From Euryodendron excelsum (Eukaryota > Streptophyta > Magnoliopsida > Ericales > Pentaphylacaceae): DNA of 64,000 bases. Where the stretch lies: positions 5,271,001-5,335,000 of the forward strand of contig CM065393.1 of NCBI GenBank assembly GCA_033060915.1, in the 5' to 3' direction. This document shows, one piece after another, positions 1 through 13,900 of this stretch (its first letter is position 1; the number at the start of each line of letters is the position of its first letter). Made by a program: the position numbers and the translations under genes. The notes beneath the pieces are model-generated. The model saw only the letters and a program-made list of their open reading frames with translations, did no database searches and was not told where the DNA came from.

Positions 1-808
1 ATACCTCTTTTTACGCTCCTTCCACAATCACTACATCAAACATAAAGGAGCTGCCTTCCAAACTTTAGATCTACTACCCTTAGAGCTCCCCTACTCCATG
101 CTGCTAACAATTCTTTCACAGATTCGGGCATGACCCACTCCACATCAAAAAAGGAACAAATCATACTCCACACTTCTCTAGAAAAGAACAATGGAGAAGT
201 AAGTGGTTAACACTTTCCGCAGAACACTTGCACATACAACACCAATCTAATAAGCATTTTCGTCTTCTCCTGAGGTTGTCAATAGTCAAAATGGCTTCCC
301 TGGATGCTGTCCACGCAAAAAAACCTACTTTGATTGGAGCTTTAGATTTCCAAATGCCTTTCCAAGGAAAGGATAGCTCTCCTTGCCCTGAAAGAACCAA
401 ATAAAAAGATGAAACTGAGAATAGGCCCTTTGAGTTTTCTTTCCAAACCATAGTATCTTCCAATCCTGGCTGGATTGAAAAATCATCCAATCCTCCTAAC
501 AGTTCTCCTCAACTGCTTCAAGCTCCCAATCCCGAACCGCTCTTCTGAGAAGGGGGGCCCATGCTCCACCCGAAGAAGACTGGAACCAACAATCCTCCAC
601 AGAAGCCTCTGGGAATACCGCAATACTGTATAACTCCGGATAGGCCTCCCTCAAAGGGGATTGACCACACCAAGCATCTTGCCAAAAGAGAATCTTCTGA
701 CCACTACCAACTTTGAAAGAGATAGAGTTGAAGACAATTACTCTCATGATACTCTTCCAAATCCCTACACCATGGGGGCCCCTAATGCAGTTCCATGTTC
801 TTCCAAGG
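1..808 (-). mobile_element. LINE non-LTR retrotransposon, 3' coding remnant (zf-RVT region)
   Basis: On the minus strand two adjacent reading frames (about 806-496 and 490-161) resemble the end of a plant LINE ORF2. The first has the post-RT stretch with GPHGVGIWKSI and FWQDAWCG. The second has the reverse-transcriptase zinc-binding (zf-RVT) domain with FPWKGIWKSKAP, FFAWTA, and the Cys/His cluster CCMCK...HLLLHC. A TAG stop plus a one-base frame change separates them, so the copy is dead. The homology stops near 808, suggesting a 5'-truncated insertion; the 3' end lies beyond position 1. It is antisense to, and probably sits in an intron of, the TT9-like gene that follows. Confidence 0.8.
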
Positions 809-1948
809 TATCTTCTATGTTTTTTTCTCCAATTTTTTTATTGCATATCTTTTTGCTTCAAAACGTTTGAGTTGTTGTTGCATGAGAGAAACTTATTGCG
901 CACGAATCTTCTCTGTTCATTTTCAAAGGTGATATAATATTTTTTCCCTTTGTTTTGTGTATGTAGGTGGGTTGAGAGTTTAGTCGTTGATTAGGGTTTC
1001 TTAGGGTTTGAAATCGTACTTTTGATCTTGGATTACCCTTTTCCCTTGCGCTTTTTGTGCGTGCATGTGTGTTGTTGTCCTTTAGAGCTATGTATTTAGA
1101 AATGTTTTAGCTTAATGTGTGACTAACAAATGATTTTGTTTGTTTTGTGCTGCAATGCTAATTCTACTCTTTAAATTTTGATGGGATGCCCCACAAGAGA
1201 TGAGAATATGGTTGTATTGGTATATGCTGGGGAGCATTGTCTTTCATCATGCCTTACCTGATCACTTCTTATATTAACTTTTTTAGTTGTGACGAAGGTA
1301 GTCTAATTTGTCTCACCATGGGGGTGCACCGCTTTGATAATTGGTTGAGCATTTTGAGAGCAAGTTCGGTGTGAATCCACAGGTTGTGGAATACTGGAGT
1401 TCAAATTCTTGAGACGCTCATCTTTTTAATGATTCTTTTGGGATTCTATCTAAATCTAGGCATCGCAAACTTTACTATTGACCTTGAGTGTCTGGTGTGC
1501 AGTACTTTTTGGGTTCTACCAAGCTGTTCAACTAGTAATTAACCCTTTCTGCACACCCATTTGCACAAGAAAGCAAGTTAAGTTAGCAAAGCGGCCAGTC
1601 AGCAAGCAACATGTTTGTGTGGAACAATAGAAAAGGGCCCGAAAAGTAGCGAGCAATGATGAGGGACACTCATAGTAGGTGCTTTAACCTTTTCAGAATG
1701 CCTCTCTTCCTACAATTCCTGTCTAGGATGTTACCACCAGTGACGGGGAAATATCAGCACTGCTTTAATAGACATACAAATTAATTGAATGCCTACAGGC
1801 CATGGGCTGATGCCAACAATTTTCCTTCGACCCATGCATAAATGGCTTCCTTTTGTTCCATTTTTTTTGCATGTTAAAAAGTATATTCAATACCTGTTGC
1901 ATATTGAATTTTGAATATTTTTCATTACTGACTCTCCATTCCGTCTAG

Positions 1949-2444
1949 GGAGGCTTTGCTTTCTTATATGACCAGTGGCGATGATGTTCAAGTTTTGGGT
2001 TCTTTGAGCATGTTAGCTACATTATTACAAACAAAAGGTTATATCATTGAAGTGATTGCTCGTGCTTAACTAGTTCTTCTACACTTGTTTTCTTATCAAA
2101 TTTCTGTGTCTGCAGAACCGGAGGAATCAATGTTAGATGCCTTCGGAATTCTTCCACAACGTAAACAACATAAGAAACTCTTGCTGGTATGTTGTAGTAA
2201 GAATTATTAAAATGCTCACATTTTTTAGTAATATCCTGTAGTTCCAGTTTTCTTAGGTTTGAGTAGTTGTGTGGAGGCGAGTCCTCATCAAAACCCAACC
2301 ACAACCCACCCCCCCACCTCCTTTTTCCACTGTCATTTGTAATACGTCTATAATGCATTGAGGCTTGGTTGCTGGTTGGTTAAATGCAAATCTAGGTTTA
2401 AGGAGGTTAATAATTCAATAGAGATGAGAGAAAAGGGGAACTTC

Positions 2445-2498
<54 letters not shown>

Positions 2499-5400
2499 GG
2501 TGTTTGCTGGACATTCTAGCAAATCAGATGTTATTTATGATTGTGAAGTCACATTTTTAAACTTCAATCTTTGCGTGCCTTTGGCAAAAGAGTACTTTCT
2601 TTTTTTTAAAAATCAATGAAAGGGTTAGGATTTTTGTTTTGTCTTTTTAAGGGTTGTTTCATTATTAAGTGCATTTTGACCATGCAGAACACATTATCAC
2701 AGAACTATTTATCACTTAAATTAAGAATGTCCTAAAATGGGTTTGAGTTTTGAGTAGGAAGGCTTACAATTGGATGCTAAATAGGGTCAACAGAAGGTGA
2801 CTCTAAATTTTTATCTTACTGAGAAGATTCATCTTTAAATTCTAAATTAAAAAATTTAGAACTTAAGAGTTTTGTATACTAATAATTTAGTATTAAAGAT
2901 TTTTAGTACTTAATTTTTTGTTTTATTAAATAGCCCGTGTATTGGGATATTCACCATGATGCTTGTCATGGTCCCATATCCATGTTTGACCTAAGAGTAT
3001 GTGACTGGACACGGTTATACTCGTCAACCTTTCAACTTTGTGTTAGCAAATGCATGCCACATGATATGGTTGTAGATATAGCTTAACTTTCAACTCTAGT
3101 TTCTTCATGGTTTTTTTTCCGATGCCAATTAGTACAAGTCCCTGTGTCCATCAATGAGCATGTTCCTCCTCTTAAACTGACTCTGTTTGATGGATTTTCA
3201 TTCTGTGATATAACACTTAATCAATCCTGGAACCTTGTTTAGTAGTTATGATAAGAAGATGAATAATGCCCATCAAATTTCATAATCTTGATCATCACAG
3301 ATAACTTGCAATTAGCAATTAGGGGATTACAGATATCTTCAAGTTGTGTTTCTTTAAATTCGTTAACATTTTGGGACTTTCCCTCTTGAGTCATAGCTAC
3401 TAACTTTGGAGGATATTGGAAAGAGAGAAAACCACAACAATCGTAATTCCTCGACCTTGTCTTAGTTTTTTGCTACTTGCTTTGGATGAAGAAGTGCTAG
3501 ATGGCTTATTGAAACTAAGAACTTCCTTGTGGTTTGTTGATAGACTTACTTCAACTAGCATCTGTAAAACTCCTCTTTCTGAAATCTGCTTCCAATCTGG
3601 TAGGCAGCTTGAATAGCTGTGATATAAACTTGACTCACAGCTCTGCCCGCCACCAGGGGTTCTTAGGGGGGAATTCTCTAACTTTTGTTTAGGAAGCCTC
3701 TAGGAGCCACTTAAACAGTAGAACTTCCAGTACATGGGTCCATAGACATGCTCTTTCATGTCATTTAAAATGCAATAAACTCTTTCTTGTTATTAATCAT
3801 CACAAAACAACGAATCATGGCAATCTTAACTCTTCTTCTGCTTTGTGGGCTTGGGTTGTAGAAGTCTTGAGTCTTTGGTCGGGGAAAAGTTATGTTTACC
3901 AAAGGATGATATCTAAGGTTAAGAGGAGTAGTTGATTGCAGATTATGAAGTGCAGGAAATTGTAGGTGAGAAAGAGAAGAAGATAGTTGATAGTTCTAGG
4001 ATCTTAAGTATAATCCTTAGGCTTACTTATCAAAAAAAAAAAAAAAAGTATAATCCATAGGCTTCACCCTTGCAAGGTTTTGTTTTCTTCAACACAACAC
4101 ACAATATTAAATTCTCCAAAGTCTCTAGTATGTCTACACAACTCAATTTGACCAGAAATAAATCTGAATTTCATTTTCATTTTGAGTAATACATCAAAAT
4201 AGAATACTTGACTCTTTGAGTACGATGTATATCTAGATCCAACAAGGAACATATAAAAATGACACATTTACATAACTTGACCCGAAATAGGAACATGGAC
4301 ACATACTACAGCTCATGTATAGTAAACCTGAAAATACTAAATATAATAAAGTAAAATCTAGCAGACGAGTTTTGGCAGAAGAGGATCTAAAAAAATGGGT
4401 TATAAAGCCCTTACAAATTTGTGTTCATACAATTAATTTGAACTAAGAATACCTTCAAAAGAAACGCATTTTAATAGATTATGTTCATTTAAATGTGTAA
4501 TTGTCAATAAAACATCCTGCTCACAGATGTACTTTGATAAATTCCAATGGTGCAGTCTATGTAACTCTACCCTTACCATACTACATTTTACAGCATGTCG
4601 TGTACAACATTCCCATTTCAGATATATGTAATGAAACGATTAACAGTACTAGTAACATTATGCCATCTGTTGGATGTGGTATCACGGTATATATCTTTGT
4701 AGTGGCTATGTCAGGGTGCCTGTTTGGAGAAATGGCTCCACAGTGTCACTGCAACATGATGCAAAAGATCTGAAACATTTCCTTTACTTGAAGCATTTTA
4801 TCTGTTATGAATGACTATGGACAACTATTTAGCAAAAGCTATAGGTTGTTGAGTGGGCTATCAGAAGGCCAAGTGAGCTTAAAAAAAAAAAAGTACAGTG
4901 CTTTTGGAATGTCAAGTGCAAATAGGTTTGAAGAAGAATTTACTGTAGAACTTTTTATGACTTTCTGCAAATAAAAACTCTTGCTTGACTTTATAAACTT
5001 TACTAGGAAAACAAGAGGCTATTGTCTAATAATTGATGTCATTAAAGTTTCCATGAAAAGCTAAGATTCCCCGAATGCTCCCTTGGATGCAGTGTAGGGA
5101 AGTTTAGAAGTGTTGCACTTTGTGATCTAGATGAATGGTGCATATTAGGGAAACTTCCCAAACAATATCGTCTTCATTATAGAGCGTAATTTCAAATTTT
5201 ACAGTAGAGATGAACATAGCTTAAATTTCCTAATGAACTTCTATATGGCATGATGGGTTTCTCTGATAGCTTGAGTAACAACTTATCTGTTGGATTGCAT
5301 TCAGCATATTCATAATTTTCCTTTTAGTGCTCAAATTTTCTTTAACCGATGATGATCTGTTGATTGGTTGAAGTATGGTGCCTTCTTTGGTATGTCACTG

Positions 5401-7634
5401 CAGCAAGCTTTGGTGGGTGAGGGCTCAGCTGAAGAGCAGCTTTTTTCTTCAGAAAGTAGCTTAATCAAAGATGGCATCACTAGTGAACTTGATAGCTATT
5501 TAAAAAAGCTAAAGGTATCTATGCTGTTGCTGCTGCTCTCTCTCTTTTTAACAGCAGCTGGTCCAGCCACTACCAAACCCCCCACAAAACAAAACAAAAC
5601 AAAAAAAAAAAACCACCCCTGGGGCACGCTTAACCATAGTTAGTTGCTTACTTGTGGTTAAATCTGTGTTTCTGGCTGATGAACAACACTTATTGTGCTT
5701 GTTACCTTGAATAATCCTGTAATCTTTGTCCCAACAGGGACAATTGTTTTACTGGAAAAATGAGGTGGATCAGAAGTACAGGAGGAACAGCCTTATATTC
5801 TACTCTAGAGAGCTGTAGAAAAATTGTCCCATATGTATAATCACATTGCACTTCTCACAAATCTGACTTGATCGTGAACCCGACATTTAGTTAAGAAATA
5901 TGTTGAAAGATAAAATGCGTATTTTCTTGGCACAATGTGGGAAGAGTAAAATCTGAAGAAAATGTTTCTCTATTGTACTCATTCTCTTTTTCTAAATAAA
6001 CAATGTGTTGCCCTCCTTTTCCCTGCCTTCATGAATCATATGTTTCTCAAGTCAATAGTGACTTGCCTTCTTGCTGACATTCGGAAAGGGTGATCCAAAG
6101 GTTTCTACTGAGGTCTCTTTGCAATTTAATGGTCGTGTAGATGACTAAATATCCCCAAGTGGGCATAACAAACTGGAGGGTCTATGCTTGATTGGGTTCT
6201 CTCCCATATTTGTCTTTTGCCTGAATCCAACCCATAAAAATCTGTGGTAAGAGTTACATATTTCAGTTTATACTTGGATCAAATTTTGTTTGGCATCACT
6301 TTGATGGAACTTAAAAGTTGAAATAGCAGTATTAATGTGTTGAATCTTAACCTTGTGTCAGTTGGAATGAACTCTCTTGGGAAGTGTGGTGCGCATGCAT
6401 GCGTGCATTTATCATCTTCATGTATTATTCCTATGGTGCTGGGACGTATTGCTAACATATGGATTGTGATATAAATCCTTATTTTCATCATAATTTTCTC
6501 TAAGTACAGTTTATGGATTTTCTGTTATTCTTTGAAACAAATAAAATAAAATTCTTTTAATTTTTCTGTTACATTGTTTTTTTATTCTACAATATCAAAT
6601 GATATAGGTGTTATTTCTGGAAATTATCATTACATCTAAATAGTCCTGGCAAAATTTGCCCCCTCTCCTATGTGTGGTGAACCCATGGAACCAAGACATT
6701 AGTGGCGTTAATATTTCAGTGCTTAGATGTGTAATGCTATCATTTCGTCACATGATCACTTTATTTTTCCTTGGTAAGTAATTTGAGCTTTAAAATTTCC
6801 ATAACTTTTTCTTAAAATATTTTCTCCTTTCAAAGTGACCTGAAATGTTTCTTAAATTGTTTATGGTGATCTTATTTGTAATCTATTTCAATAACTGAAT
6901 CTTTGTTAGCTCATCAAGGCCAAATGGGAAAAGTATCTTGGGCTACTTGTAGGTTTCGTCGTTGGAGCATTGTTTGTCTTACACTTTCTAGTTTTTGTCA
7001 CTTGCCTGCCTGAGTATCTTCATCTCAGATGTATGCTTAGCTTGGAGTTTGATCGTGCCTCTTGAATGTCAAGCAACAAACTCCAAGTTGTGGGTAGCTT
7101 ATTTGCAATTTTCCTTGCGATTTGGTTGGTACATTTGCACTGTTATCTGAAGTACATTAGCAGTTGTCACCCATTTCCAGTTTGAAATATTTTTAAGTGT
7201 TTGGCAGTTTGCTATAAAAAAAAATCCACTTTTGGATTTTTCAGCTGTATTTGTTTCTCCTGTTGGGTACATGTTTGTTTTATGATGCCATTTCTTTGAT
7301 TGTTGGGAGGGTATTTCCAATGAGGAGTTTTTTACCATATCCAATTCCTAAATTTTCTTTTTTACCAAACCCAACTGGTTTTGAACTTATTTACGAAACC
7401 CAACCTCTAATATCATGTGCACAAAACGCAACTTCAGAATGAAGTCATGTTTTCAAAAGACGATTTTAGCCTGAAGTCATGTTTTGAACCCACAACTTCA
7501 GTTTGATCCCACTGTCTCATGGCCGCATAACCATTCTGTTCTCTCCTCTACTTTGTTCTTCTTGATCCCAACTGTATCACCAATCAACCACAGCCCACTT
7601 CATGTTTCCCTTCTACTATTTCATGTTTCATCAG

Positions 7635-7672
<38 letters not shown>

Positions 7673-7876
7673 TACACCCGTATATATATACGTATCTATA
7701 TATACCTACATTGGTAACAAGTATATATATGTATATATATATGCACACATATATATTAACCCCAAGAATATGCATATGTTCTCAATCTTGATGTTTCCGT
7801 AATTGACTGAGTCCTCTATTTCATATTCTCAATTTCTGCTAATCGTGGTTGGATGTGCCAATGCCAATTGAGGTAA

Positions 7877-7907
<31 letters not shown>

Positions 7908-10900
7908 TGTATACCTAATTTGATTGAAATCAGTTATGGGCTCTAACAAAGTTGACCAAGTAAAGAGGGACACGGGTCAAGTGGGTGGAGTGAGGCATGA
8001 GCGTGGTGGGCCTGCTGGTGCTTCAGCTCTGGTGGTGGTAGGTTCGCCCATTGCTGGACTGTGTTGGTGGTGATGACTAAGAGGAAGGAGAGAATGGTTG
8101 TGCGGCTGTTTTGGTAGTGGGATCAAATTGAAGTTGTGGTTTCAAAACACAACTTCATTATGAAGTCATGTTTTGATCCTATGATTTTGGTGGGCATGAA
8201 CACAAGCCTAGCAGAATAATTAACTGCTTAAGCACATCTGGAATGTTGGTTGTGTTCGAGCTCACTTGAGATTGGTTGCATTGGCCATTGTAGTTTGAGT
8301 CGTTCTCGCTTTTCGATGCTAAGCATCAATATCGGCAAGAGTGTGATTACGTAGGGCAAAGCTTTTGAATTTTTTTTTAATTTTATGAGAGCATTGCCTT
8401 TAGAACGTTAATAAATGCAAGGGTAAATTGCGCCCCCCCCCCCCCCTTCCTTGCGGGGCCAACCACCACCACCACCACAAAAGCCCACACCATCCCTGTT
8501 GTTGCCTCTTGCCTCTTTAAACACATTGAATGCCCCCAAAATTAGAAATTGTTCAAACTTTTTTATTCACCCCACTTTTTCTCTCATCATTTTTGTTCTC
8601 TTCCTTTTGATTCTCCATACGTTACACCATCAACGGTGACAAATTAGACATCAGTTGCAAGAAATTTCAAAAGGTCTTGTCAATCTGGAACAAGATTGAT
8701 TCATCGGTGATTTGGGTGCAATCAGATATTGTTGGTTCCCAAAAAGTTGATGGGTTTGGGGAGACAGAAGTGGATGATGGGCAGTGAGTTGGGGATGAGC
8801 AGTGGCGATTCAATGTGGGTGTATTCAAGTATGTTATTGGTGCAGCCAGAAAAGATGCCACCTGGATTTACTCACATGTATATACGTGTGTGGATATATA
8901 TGTATGTATTGTTTGAATTGTTATGTTTGTTGTCCGGGCTTATCTTTCTGATCTAGTATGGCTGTTTCCTGTAAAGGGGGTGGCATGACAATGAGGTTTA
9001 GTAGTGGCGGTTTGTGGCATTATTGATGAAAGAAGGTAAAGGTTAGCTCTGGTGATGATTGCCATATTTTGTATTGATTGTGGGTGAAGGTCATCTATGG
9101 TGAAATTCCAGCATGGGATGTAATTAATTGTGCAGGGGAAGAGTTGTGTTTTACCATTTATTATAGAAAGGGTGGCAGCTGCGGCGGCTTTGACAAGGAG
9201 AGGGGAGGTGTTCTGGTTGAGAGAGAGAGAGAGAGAGGATCATACAAATCACAAAATCTCTTTTTTTGTTCAGTATGAATGGTTTAAGCTTGGGATGTGA
9301 AGTTGCTTTATATTTTGCATTGCAGTTGATAAATTTGCTTTTGAATGTGATCTGCATGTGATGGTATATAACTGAAGATGAGAGAGCGTAGAGAAAGAAT
9401 GAGAGGGAAATTAGGCCATTTCAGTCATTCTACAAACTCTTTTAGGGCCATAATTGAAAATTCAACATTATTTTATTGCCCGAGGGTCAAAAGGTCTTTT
9501 TATGTAGTCAGCTTAATCAACAGTTAGGTCTTCTTAATACATTTTGATGGCCGGGGAGATCCCTGCTTATTTTTCAAATAAGGGAGGTGTAGGTGTCTGA
9601 TTCCAAAACCTCAGGGGAGGTCATTAAAATATATCCTAATTTCAATTGCAACTTTTGTCAGGCAATTTTGATTTTTACTACGTATAATTGTACAAGTTTT
9701 CATAAATAATTTTTTGTTCTATTTTGCTATGATGAGCAGGATCAGTATGGAGTGTCTTGTTCTTGTCGAGAAGTTGGAGTGAGCCCTCGTTTACATAGAT
9801 TTCAAGTACTCTTCTCTTCCAAAATCTAGCTTTTCTGCTCTATTTATTTTTTGATTTTCCGTTTTATTTATCTATGTATCGGTTGTTGCCTTCTTCCATG
9901 TTATATACATGTTGATCTAGAACTTCTACTTTTGGCTCCAAAACAATGATTAAATAGCTTGTGTACTTGAAAGTCAATGGGAAAAAATAGAAGCAAAGAA
10001 TAGGGAAGGCAGGGTTCTGCCATTACATTTGGCTCCTAGGCACTAGCACCTAATGGAAGATGCATCACAGATGGCAAGTGAAAGGCTTTGAAAGATTTAT
10101 TTGTTCCAACTAACCAATACCTGATGCAGAGGACTATAGCTTGGAAGCTAAGTAGTCTTGGAACCCAAGTAAAGACTAAAAGACTTGAACTTTCTTCAAA
10201 CTGATTAGACCCACTAGCCTGATCCATATTAGTAAGTTGACGATAAAACCTAGAGATAATTAAACTCCAGTTTCCTCGTTCTGGTCTAGTATTTCCACAA
10301 CTAAAGGCATGTTTTTTTTTTTTTGGCGTCATATCAATATTTTAGTCCCTTATATTGGGGCACAGATTGTTTGGCTTAAACTCAAGTAATTAAACCTTAA
10401 GGAGCATTTGACCTGCAGTAATTTCCAATAGCTGACATGTAGGGTGCAAAAGAGAGGAAAATACAAGAGGATAAGACATCCTCCAGGAACAAAAGCAATG
10501 ACAAAGGAAGTGTAGATGAAACAATAAACAAAAAATAACTCCTGGCACTAAAGGCATATGGAATGTTGTGCTTGTGGCAGAACGGTAGAAGATTTACAAC
10601 TGAAGGGGACAAATATTCACTAGTCTGTAGCCACTCTTTTTTTATTTATAAAATTTGTAGAAAAGTTAAAAGTAAATGCACTTTTTATGTGGTTTGCACC
10701 ATGACCGTCACATGTATTGCTCTGCGCTGGACCACTATCTGCCTATGCATCTAAAGTTTGCTCTTCATGTCTTGTCAAGGGGAGTTAATGAATTTATAAT
10801 TTGCTTTGAGTTTCAAGTTTTCTATTATATTCTCTAAGGTATATCTTTTTATTTTAGGTGCTTGATGCATTGGTATGTCTTTTGTGCCGGTCAAATATTT

Positions 10901-13900
10901 CTGCAGAAACAATGTGGGATGGTGGTTGGCTTTTGCGCCAGTTGCTTCCTTATAGCGAGGCAGAGTTTAACAGCCATCATCTCAAATTGCTCAAAGTAAG
11001 TTATATCCTAAGATGCAGTAGATACTATATGCCATTTAGTATCATTTCTTGTTTGATGTATTGGTTGATAGCTTTTATTGATGCAACATATACTTTTTAT
11101 ATACTTGTATTATATTTGTTAAAAAGCAGCACTAATCCAACTCTGATCAACCTCAAATTGCTCCAACATACTATGGATTTTGAAGTCTTTATTGTATTAG
11201 TGACCAGCATGTATTCCATCCATTCAAGTCGTCATTGTAATCATGGATATTATCGTAGTACTCGTGAATATCAAATTCGTCAAACTATAATATTTCAGTT
11301 TTTCTTTTGGGTAGTATCAGTTGATAGTGTAGTACCCTTCAATCTCAAATTGCGTATAGTATGATGTAAGTTTGATGGATTGAAATTATTCTATGTATGG
11401 ATCTTCAAACTTTTATTGATATCAGTGGCAGTCACATGTTGAATTTGTCAGCCTTCATTATAATCATTTATCGTATCTTTATGCTCATTACAATGGCAAA
11501 AAATAGAAAAAAGCAGTAAAAGGTATACCAGTCTTGTGTAAAGCTCATGATTCCATCAAAAGGATGTATGTTGGAGTTAATAAGCATTCATTTCTTCTGT
11601 TTTCCTTACTTTTGATTCCAAAAGATTGAAAATTTGTGTAGAGAGCTGAAGTTTACTCATAATACACAATAATGCAAAAAATAAGGGGTAGAAAATAATA
11701 TTTTTTGTTTTAATCAGTTTTGCTTTCCTTTTTGTTATAGTATATCCACGTCTAAGCAAAACATATCCCTTGTATCTTATTGTGTGTGACACATCCTTTA
11801 TCTTTTTGTAAACGAACAAAAGTACATGCATGCACATAAAATGTCACAAAATTTCTAGTATGCCAAAATGCGGAGGCATAGTTGGTTAAGTGTTCGGTAG
11901 AAAATTAGTGGTGCCTATAGTTTGTTTTGTTTTGGGTTTTGGGCATAGTTCGACTCTCATGGTACTTTCTTTGAACAAGTGGTGGGAAAATAAAGTATCT
12001 TAATCTTTGTTATTTGTTTTAGATTATTTTAGAAAGAAGAAACATGTAATACGATGCTATAGACATAGAGAAGAAGAGAGGGAGGCTGCATCGAGTCTTC
12101 CAATTGACTCATACACATTCGTACTTTGGTTGTGTGTGTGTGTGTGAGCACGTGCAAAGCTCTTCCAATGGTTTCAGCTTTTTACACACTAAGACATAAT
12201 TTGTTCTTCCCATGAGAAACCATTTTATAGGCCTTAGAAAACCTTAATAACAATTAATTACCATATATGGTATATACAATACCTTCCGATAGGGCAGCAA
12301 TTTAAGTCCCAAGATATTGTCCATAAAACATAAAAACATCTAAAAGAATACATAATGTAATTAGAAGAGATTCCTAGTAAAATCCTAATGACTTGATTGA
12401 GAATCTTTATATGACTTGCATTAACTAGCCTGAATCAGTTTTGTTTATAGAAACCAAGTAGGCTTAGGGTTAAAAACAGTAAAAGAGTATTTTTAGGATG
12501 ACCTAAAACATAAAAAATGTAATGCTCAGATTCAACCCAAAACTTGATGAAACAAAGTCCATATCCCACAAAAAATTCTTCTATGCCCCTTTTCTTTTTG
12601 TCATGCTTTGCATCATATTCTTCCCCTTGCTTAATAACAAATGGTCCATTCATGTAAATAGGGGATTGGCATGTCACATCTTATCAGTGCTTTTTTCACT
12701 TTTTATTTTTATTTTTATAATTTTAACCAGGTAATTCTATGTAGGGTGAGAAAATTCAAGATCAACATGCCCTCTAGGATTATAATCCTTCAGATTCACC
12801 TCAAAATCAGGAATGAGTTGTTCGCTTTAGATGTCTAGCCGCTTTGATTTGGGAGGCTAAAGTTCCCCCAGAAAAGCTTCTGTTGTATGTGGCTCATGAG
12901 ATAATTATTACTGTTGAGAATGACCTGACAAGCCAACACCCCCAAAATGAGATACCTTAGTAGAAATAGTGTTGGAGCAGTGATTCATGGGTTGTTTGAA
13001 CATCTTATGTTCTTTGGCAGTGGTTGTTTCCTATGTCCAGGAATCATTTACTTGTTCCCCTTCAAACTCCAAACCTATTGGGTATGTCCTTCAAGAGTTT
13101 GGTCCAGATGATCAAGTTAAAATTGTCTAATGCCCTTGCTATCTGCTGTTCTTTGGACAGAAAGTCACGCAGAAGTCAGAACCTTCAAGGAAGAAGAGAC
13201 CTCTTTGGGAGACCTGTGGAATTGAGAAGCTTCCTTGCTCTGTTTGGGGCTCACTTCAAAAGTGTTTTATGATGTTCCTCATAGTTGGGTGGAGGGACAT
13301 TCAGTAGTAGTCTTGGATATGGCTATCGTCTTGTGGCTAGGGTTATTTGATGAGGCAAGTTTGGACTTGCATTATTTATTAGGTGTGAAGCTTCTGTGGA
13401 TGTCTCGAGAGGCTCCCGAGGAGTTTACTTTAGAGAAGACAATTGCTTGCCTTCATTGTTTTGCTGCCTACTTCACTAACTTTTTGTTTGCTTATTTTTG
13501 TACCTTTTCTCCTTTACTTCTAATTAATTTAGTTCTCATCTAAAGAATTTAAAAGTAATATTTAGGATTGTCAAGAAGGACTTCATTATTAGTACAAGTA
13601 TCAGTAATTAAATAGTAAAGGTCCCTGAAAAATTTGATGCCATAACAAGCAATTTCATTTAAGCATATGTAAATGTTGTTTGACATTGCAAACAACCTTA
13701 AGGAGAAATAGACAAGGTGTTTAATGTGGATTTATTAAAATTCAGCACTTCGTGACATGAAAAGACCCTCTAACCCAAAAGGATATGAGTGGAGGCATAG
13801 AGAATTTTGGAGTATTGTAATTTGGAATGAAGATGCCATTTGTTCTATAGGCAAAGTCCCTTATCCATGACAGGGTCTTCCTTGAAACTTAAACTTCTTC

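Larger units (their letters stand above)
7424..8186. mobile_element. Degenerate inverted-repeat (foldback/Mutator-like) element in TT9 intron
   Basis: Two arms of about 100 bp are inverted relative to each other: ~7424-7550 and ~8080-8186. Both contain GAAGTCATGTTTT, TTTGATCCCACT (as GTGGGATCAAA on the right) and the block reading CGCATAACCATTCT or its complement. Identity is roughly 80% by eye. The left arm also repeats GAAGTCATGTTTT directly. The interior holds CT and TATA microsatellites and no transposase frame. Non-autonomous TIR element is inferred; no target duplication was found. Confidence 0.5.

Noticed and set aside
840..935. Possible upstream TT9 exon ending at CAAAG|GTGATA
   Set aside because: The phase would fit the exon at 1949, but the encoded residues do not resemble the conserved block expected there.
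7484..7802. Open frames over CT/TA microsatellites
   Set aside because: The proteins are repeat translation (SLSLSL, YIYIY) with no motif; they lie in an intron inverted-repeat element.
10996..11364. 168-codon open frame starting in a TT9 exon
   Set aside because: Only its first 46 codons match the protein family; a GT donor at 10996 ends the exon and the rest is intron read-through.
13024..13543. Two overlapping frames of 82 and 102 codons
   Set aside because: They lie in a TT9 intron and show no domain, conserved motif or splice logic.
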